A model generated the notes under the pieces. It saw only the letters and a program-made list of their open reading frames with translations, did not search any database and was not told the DNA's origin. Shown here one piece after another: positions 11,540-15,233 of a stretch of DNA of 15,233 nt. Position numbers and translations under genes: made by a program. Position 1 is the first letter of the stretch; each line of letters begins with the position of its first letter. Origin of the DNA: Candidatus Falkowbacteria bacterium CG10_big_fil_rev_8_21_14_0_10_43_10 (lineage in GTDB: Bacteria; Patescibacteriota; Patescibacteriia; Patescibacteriales; XYC2-FULL-47-12); assembly GCA_002773655.1 (NCBI GenBank), contig PFAR01000050.1:3696-18928 (forward strand). Direction: 5' to 3'.

Positions 11540-13300
11540 TTATGTTTTCTTGCTTTCTTGTTCTTTACTTTTAACTTGTAATTTTCCCTTTTCCCCCTTC
11601 TCCCTCACCCTCCTTTCCTCCTCCTTCTTACTTTCTTCAACTAATTTATTCCCCGTCTCCGAATCCGCCAGCGGCAGACTGAAACAGAACTTGCTGCCTT
11701 TATCTTCTCCCTCGGACTCAATCCAAATATGCCCTTTGTGCGCCTCCACCATCATATTGGCGACGTAGAGACCGAGGCCGTTGCCTTCGGTATTGATGAG
11801 AAACGCATCCTTGCCGCGGGCGAATTTTTTAAACAGCTTGCTCTGCTCCTCTTGGCTGACGCCCATGCCGGTATCGGCCACGCAACATTCCAAATGATCG
11901 CCCTTTTTAAATACGCTGACGGTAATTCCGCCTTTCTTCGTGTACTTTATGGCATTATCAATAAAATTTATCACGACCTGCCTGATTTTTTCATCGTCCA
12001 TTTCAACCGGCGGCAATGCTTCTTCGGGCTCTTTAAACTTTAAATACAGGCCCCGATCCTCGGCATTTTTCTTCAGGCTGTCATGAACGTCCCGCGCCAG
12101 CTTGTTCAAGTCGCCGGGCTTAAAGTCAAACTTCATCCGGCCGGACTCAATGCGGGAGATATTAAGAAGATTTTCCACCAAATTGGTCAGGCGGTCGCTG
12201 GAAATAGCCATTATCTTTATCGCTTTCTGCTGTTTTTCATTGGCCAGCTCCCCGAAATCGCCCTCTAAAAGCATAGAGCCATAGCCTTTAATCGCCGTCA
12301 GCGGGGTGCGCAATTGGTGGGAGGCGATGGAGATAAATTCGGACTTAGCGTCGTCCAAATGCTTCAGCTCAACATTGGCTTTTTGCAATTTTTTATTTAT
12401 CTTTTCATACCGTTTGTTCGCCTGCGCCAGCTCGGCCGCCAGCTCCTCTATCTCCTCGCGGCGCTTAATTTCTTTTAAGACGGAACGAATAAGAAGTATG
12501 GAAAAAACAAGTGTAACGATAAATATGATAACTCGCGCAAAGATTTCACTGGTTGAGGCGGCTGTAAAAATTTCTAAAAAAGTAATAATAACCAATAAGA
12601 CTGCAAATAATTCAACTGCAATAACTTTAATATTTAAAAGCTGGTGCTTTATAATCGCGTAGGCGGTAAAAAGAATAAAAAAGATAATGCCATAAATGCC
12701 GATGCGCGACTGGTCAATTGTTACCACATTAGAGAAGAGAATATTTACAACAATCGCTATTAACGAAGAAATCAAGGATCCAATAAGCACATAAAGCGTT
12801 TGCACGCGTTCAATGCCGCGTAACTTTATAAGTTTAAACAGCAAATTGCAAAATGCCCAGGTAAAAAAACTGACTAATGTCAATATATAAAATATCCAAA
12901 GCACTCCTTCCTGAAAACGGATAGCGCCGTCTTGAAAGTGAATGTCATTAATAATCAAATCAGTAAATGAGAGCGCGGCGAACACGACGCCGAGCAAAAG
13001 AATTATGGTTTTTAAAAAGCGCAGGGAGCGCGGTCCGGGTTTTGGAAAACGCAGGCAAAACGCTATCCATGAGTAGCCGACCAAAATCGCTGACATAAAA
13101 TCCAGGCGCAGTAAAATATTGGAAAACTCCACCGCCGTTTGTTCATTCTGTAAAAAATTGCTCAACTGCCAGACGACGATCCAAAAAATCATGATAAGAA
13201 ATAACTGATTAACGCGGTCGCGGGGGTTATTTAAAAAAACAAGCAGGCCCAATATCAGGGTGGAGAGGATTATCAGGGATATAATAATGATGCTAAGCAT
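11540..13300 (-). CDS. Membrane histidine kinase with N-terminal multi-TM sensor
   Basis: 586-aa sensor kinase of a two-component system. Residues 1-275 are strongly hydrophobic with about nine TM segments, resembling the 7TM region of histidine kinases. A charged coiled coil (about 276-318) leads to HisKA with phospho-acceptor H328 in SEFISIASHQLRTPLTAIKGY. The ATPase domain has the N-box QVVINFIDNAIKYT (441-454), G1 DTGMG (476-480) and G2 GNGLGL (506-511). All catalytic motifs are intact. The C-terminal 35 residues are a low-complexity Lys/Glu tail. No extracellular domain is evident, so the signal is probably sensed in the membrane. No response regulator gene is adjacent. There is no SD before ATG 13300, although a promoter lies about 70 nt upstream. 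Confidence 0.9.
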   Translation of the reverse strand: MLSIIIISLIILSTLILGLLVFLNNPRDRVNQLFLIMIFWIVVWQLSNFLQNEQTAVEFSNILLRLDFMSAILVGYSWIAFCLRFPKPGPRSLRFLKTIILLLGVVFAALSFTDLIINDIHFQDGAIRFQEGVLWIFYILTLVSFFTWAFCNLLFKLIKLRGIERVQTLYVLIGSLISSLIAIVVNILFSNVVTIDQSRIGIYGIIFFILFTAYAIIKHQLLNIKVIAVELFAVLLVIITFLEIFTAASTSEIFARVIIFIVTLVFSILLIRSVLKEIKRREEIEELAAELAQANKRYEKINKKLQKANVELKHLDDAKSEFISIASHQLRTPLTAIKGYGSMLLEGDFGELANEKQQKAIKIMAISSDRLTNLVENLLNISRIESGRMKFDFKPGDLNKLARDVHDSLKKNAEDRGLYLKFKEPEEALPPVEMDDEKIRQVVINFIDNAIKYTKKGGITVSVFKKGDHLECCVADTGMGVSQEEQSKLFKKFARGKDAFLINTEGNGLGLYVANMMVEAHKGHIWIESEGEDKGSKFCFSLPLADSETGNKLVEESKKEEERRVREKGEKGKLQVKSKEQESKKT

Positions 13301-13342
13301 GGAGATTAATAAAAAAAGCTACGAAAAAAATCGCGATAGTGC

Positions 13343-13400
13343 TTGTCATATTTATAAATATATTTTTGTAAAATAGTATTATTCTGCTGTAGTATGACAA
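13343..13400. repeat. Inverted repeat around the kinase promoter
   Basis: TTGTCATA (13343-13350) and TATGACAA (13393-13400) are perfect 8-bp inverted repeats 42 nt apart. The right arm contains the kinase -35 box, and the left arm lies in the transcribed leader. Next to the left arm is the 14-bp palindrome ATATTTATAAATAT (13348-13361). This could be an operator pair or an RNA hairpin, or chance in AT-rich DNA. Confidence 0.35.
13373..13400 (-). promoter_or_regulatory. Promoter of the histidine kinase gene
   Basis: Minus strand TTGTCA (13400-13395), 16 nt, TACTAT (13378-13373), giving a leader of about 66 nt. Confidence 0.5.
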
Positions 13401-13505
13401 CTAAAATTATATCACATTAAACTAAACTAACAAGGTAAGTCGCATAATGTTGACTTTCCCTTATTTTATTGATAGTTTGAAAGTAGAGAAAAATCATAAA
13501 AAAAT

Positions 13506-13564
13506 AATTGAACGATAATTTTACGGAAATTATTGCCTAATTATTGCTCAATTTCTGTTTAATT
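13506..13564. promoter_or_regulatory. Six AATT blocks phased every 11 bp upstream of a gene
   Basis: AATT begins at 13506, 13517, 13528, 13539, 13550 and 13561, exactly 11 bp apart each time. The flanking bases are partly repeated as well: AATTATTGC occurs at 13528 and 13539, and -ACG or -TGC tends to fall at unit positions 7-9. AATT blocks in helical phase are expected to curve DNA. The array ends 19 nt before the TATAAA at 13583, so it may act as an upstream promoter element or a protein-binding array. The rest of the 292-bp gap 13301-13592 holds the divergent kinase promoter and no gene. Confidence 0.6.
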
Positions 13565-13582
13565 ACCGCCTGCTAATCACTA

Positions 13583-13588
13583 TATAAA
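13583..13588 (+). promoter_or_regulatory. -10 box close to the start of the anchored protein gene
   Basis: TATAAA, with only four bases between it and ATG 13593 and no SD, consistent with a leaderless mRNA. The -35 position (about 13560-13565) falls on the last AATT block. Confidence 0.4.
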
Positions 13589-13592
13589 ATAT

Positions 13593-14207
13593 ATGTCTAA
13601 AAAACAGCTAATAATCACAGCTATAATCATCCTCGCCCTAATCGGGGGAGGGGTGGTTTGGTATGTAAAAACACAGAAACAGGGACCGATTAATCCGCCG
13701 GTAACGGAGAACAAAAACCAGACACCGGAAAGTTCCGAAACCGAGACTAATAACCAGCAGTCGGAGATTGACACCTCGGGTTGGCAGACTTATAGAAATG
13801 AGGAGTATGGGTTTGAGGTGAAGTATCCCGCTCATTACATAATATCATCATTCGGATTAGAGAATTTTAATGAAGATGGTGCTAATAGTTTTTTTAAAAA
13901 ATTTATAGTTGGTTTTAATGCAAATGGAGGATTTGCCGATTCAATATTTATTTATAACTATAATTTAAAAACACTGGAAGATGAAATATTGAAACAATCT
14001 TTAAGTAATCTTGAGGCACGTAACTTCAACGGATATTTTCAGTATTATATGTTTCAAGATGCATTGTCACAAACTAACATAATTATTAAAGACAGTAATA
14101 TAGATGATTTGTTTGTAATTTTGACAGTAAGAACAACACAAACGGATAAACAAAAATTTTATAACAATATTATAGCTACCTTTCAGTTTATAAACGCAAA
14201 AAATTAA
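13593..14207 (+). CDS. Single-TM-anchored extracytoplasmic protein of unknown function
   Basis: 204 aa. Residues 1-6 are basic, and 7-25 form one TM helix (IITAIIILALIGGGVVWYV). Residues 28-58 are a Pro/Glu/Thr/Ser/Asn linker, and 60-204 a globular domain outside the membrane. The domain opens with SGWQTYRNEEYGFEVKYP, a motif seen at the head of many anchored or lipoprotein-type domains in Patescibacteria and distantly like PsbP-type folds (from memory of the families). It ends with KFYNNIIATFQF, a typical end for such domains. There are no cysteines. The start at 13593 lies just after a TATAAA and lacks an SD. The function is unknown; a surface or sensing role is only a guess. Confidence 0.75.
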   Translation: MSKKQLIITAIIILALIGGGVVWYVKTQKQGPINPPVTENKNQTPESSETETNNQQSEIDTSGWQTYRNEEYGFEVKYPAHYIISSFGLENFNEDGANSFFKKFIVGFNANGGFADSIFIYNYNLKTLEDEILKQSLSNLEARNFNGYFQYYMFQDALSQTNIIIKDSNIDDLFVILTVRTTQTDKQKFYNNIIATFQFINAKN

Positions 14208-14242
14208 TATAGAACAATTATTGTTGGGATAATTTTACTTTA

Positions 14243-14272
14243 GAAATGCGCAGTTTATTTATTCCGCATTTC
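14243..14272. repeat. Hairpin in the leader of the M23 peptidase gene
   Basis: GAAATGCG (14243-14250) pairs perfectly with CGCATTTC (14265-14272), loop of 14 nt. Neither strand has a good U-run after it. It may be a weak terminator of the preceding gene or an mRNA-stabilising stem, 52 nt before ATG 14325. Confidence 0.4.
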
Positions 14273-14324
14273 CATGAGTAATGTTATTTACTCAAACAAT
14301 GATCTTTAACAAAGGAGTAGCAAA

Positions 14325-15233
14325 ATGAGAAAGAAGCTAATAGTATTCGCAGTAATTCAGCTATTTGTTGTTAACGCGAGTTTATCGCAAGAGATTGGCG
14401 GAATGTTGTATCCAGTAGGCGACCCTTACGCTCTTACATATAACGTAAGCCAAGTATACAACACGTCATATGAGCAAGGTTTTACCCTTACCAACAAAGA
14501 TGGTAGTCAAACCAGGTATTATGGTCATTTAGGAGTTGACTTAGCTAACGGTCGTTCAGGAGGAGATGTTAAATCAATTTATAGTGGTACTGTTGTCGCG
14601 AGTGAGCAAAATTCTGGGTTTGGCAATATGGTCCGTGTTAAGCACACAATCAACGGAGAAATTCGATATTCGCAATATGGTCATATGCAAGATCGAAAAG
14701 TGAATGTTGATGATGAGGTAGAGAACGGTAGAATCGTTGGTCATATAGGAAATACGGGTTTTTCTACCAATCCACATCTTGATTTTCAGATCAAGAAAGT
14801 GGATAGTAACGGTCCTGGCTATGCTTTTGGTAACAGCAGTTTAGTGAACAACTACCTTGACCCTCTCGTTTTCATCGCCGCTCATCAACACCCTCTCCTC
14901 GGTAAATTCTCTGACGGCTGGCATGAATCCAACCAAAGCAGCCAGAATTTTATCCCTTATTCCGTTCCATTTGTTGACTGTTTTTTAGCCAACGGCGGGG
15001 TAAGTGTTTTAGGCATTCCGGTGAGCGAAGTTTCACAGCGTTCTCCCAGCATCTACGCCCAGGAGTTCAGCCAAAACAACATTTTGTACACTATGGCGTT
15101 AAACCCCTACGTCTATAACTCCGCCCGCGGCTATCTAGGAGTATGTTATCCGATGTGCGGCCGCATCCGGATCAACTGGAATCCAAACAGAGACGGCGCT
15201 CCGGTAACCAATGAATATAACGTTACTAAAGGC
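14325..15233 (+). CDS. Secreted M23 (LytM-type) peptidase, 3' end beyond the window
   Basis: The frame is open from ATG 14325 to the window edge (303 codons, no stop). SD AAAGGAG (14311-14317) is 7 nt upstream. A signal peptide spans residues 1-21 (KK, hydrophobic core, then ASLS before Q22). The M23 domain spans about 28-183: H68-x3-D72 in YGHLGVDLA (zinc ligands), SGTVVASEQNSGFGNMVRVKH, H120 in YGHM, VGHIGNTGFS, then H151-L-D153 in PHLDFQI. Such enzymes cut peptidoglycan cross-links. Oddity: the second His of the usual HxH, a zinc ligand, is Asp here, so activity is uncertain. Beyond 190 is an LGFP-like stretch (SVLGIPVSEVSQ ... YAQEFSQNNILY), a cell-wall-binding type repeat. Codon and base composition become visibly richer in C+G after about 14860, suggesting domain fusion. 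Confidence 0.8.
   Translation, partial: MRKKLIVFAVIQLFVVNASLSQEIGGMLYPVGDPYALTYNVSQVYNTSYEQGFTLTNKDGSQTRYYGHLGVDLANGRSGGDVKSIYSGTVVASEQNSGFGNMVRVKHTINGEIRYSQYGHMQDRKVNVDDEVENGRIVGHIGNTGFSTNPHLDFQIKKVDSNGPGYAFGNSSLVNNYLDPLVFIAAHQHPLLGKFSDGWHESNQSSQNFIPYSVPFVDCFLANGGVSVLGIPVSEVSQRSPSIYAQEFSQNNILYTMALNPYVYNSARGYLGVCYPMCGRIRINWNPNRDGAPVTNEYNVTKG

Noticed and set aside
11520..12662. Plus-strand open frames opposite the histidine kinase
   Set aside because: They are shadows of a gene with all kinase motifs intact, and they have no start signals.
14574..14777. Minus-strand 67-codon frame
   Set aside because: It is antisense to the conserved M23 domain, whose motifs are clear on the plus strand.
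1..15233. CRISPR array, tRNA or rRNA genes, insertion sequences
   Set aside because: No direct-repeat array, cloverleaf-like segment, rRNA core sequence or transposase motif was found by reading both strands.

Overview
The window looks like part of a small-genome bacterium of the Candidate Phyla Radiation (Patescibacteria, Parcubacteria-like). This is an inference. The support is short intergenic gaps, several starts without a Shine-Dalgarno (SD) sequence, a multi-TM histidine kinase and a single-TM 'EYGFEVKYP' surface protein of a style common in those genomes. TGA ends several genes, so the UGA-recoded lineages are excluded. No tRNA, rRNA, CRISPR array or insertion sequence was seen.

Left part (1-5000): the tail of an unknown gene, then hisI with its terminator. 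An archaeal-type aspS lies on the minus strand behind a small unknown gene. A GNAT acetyltransferase is read from a divergent promoter, and a DUF952-like gene follows on the minus strand. Next is a self-contained minus-strand unit: promoter, radical SAM/SPASM maturase, a 24-codon peptide gene with its own SD and a C-terminal GNCDD, then a terminator. I read this unit as a candidate undescribed ribosomally made, radical-SAM-modified peptide (RiPP) system.

Middle (4980-7466, plus strand): a sulfur amino-acid operon behind a T-box riboswitch. The T-box bulge reads UGGA, which suits the U73 of tRNA-Cys. The genes are a ParB/Srx-fold protein resembling free-serine kinases (SerK/SbnI), a CBS-type cysteine/cystathionine synthase, and a cystathionine gamma-synthase/lyase family protein. 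The last gene breaks off at about 7461-7467. On the other strand, queD is cut at the same bases, so this is either a misassembly or a real rearrangement.

Right part (7466-11400, minus strand): a tightly packed cluster of alpha/beta hydrolase, QueC-like ATPase, Nudix hydrolase, GNAT, FolE2 and QueD, that is, a 7-deazaguanine (preQ0) gene set. FolE2 and the GNAT each appear to carry a one-base deletion near the N-terminus. Then come a REP-like palindrome and a membrane histidine kinase (11540-13300).

Far right (13300-15233): an intergenic region with six AATT blocks spaced exactly 11 bp apart, upstream of a membrane-anchored extracytoplasmic protein. The window ends inside a secreted M23-family peptidase whose HxH motif reads HLD.
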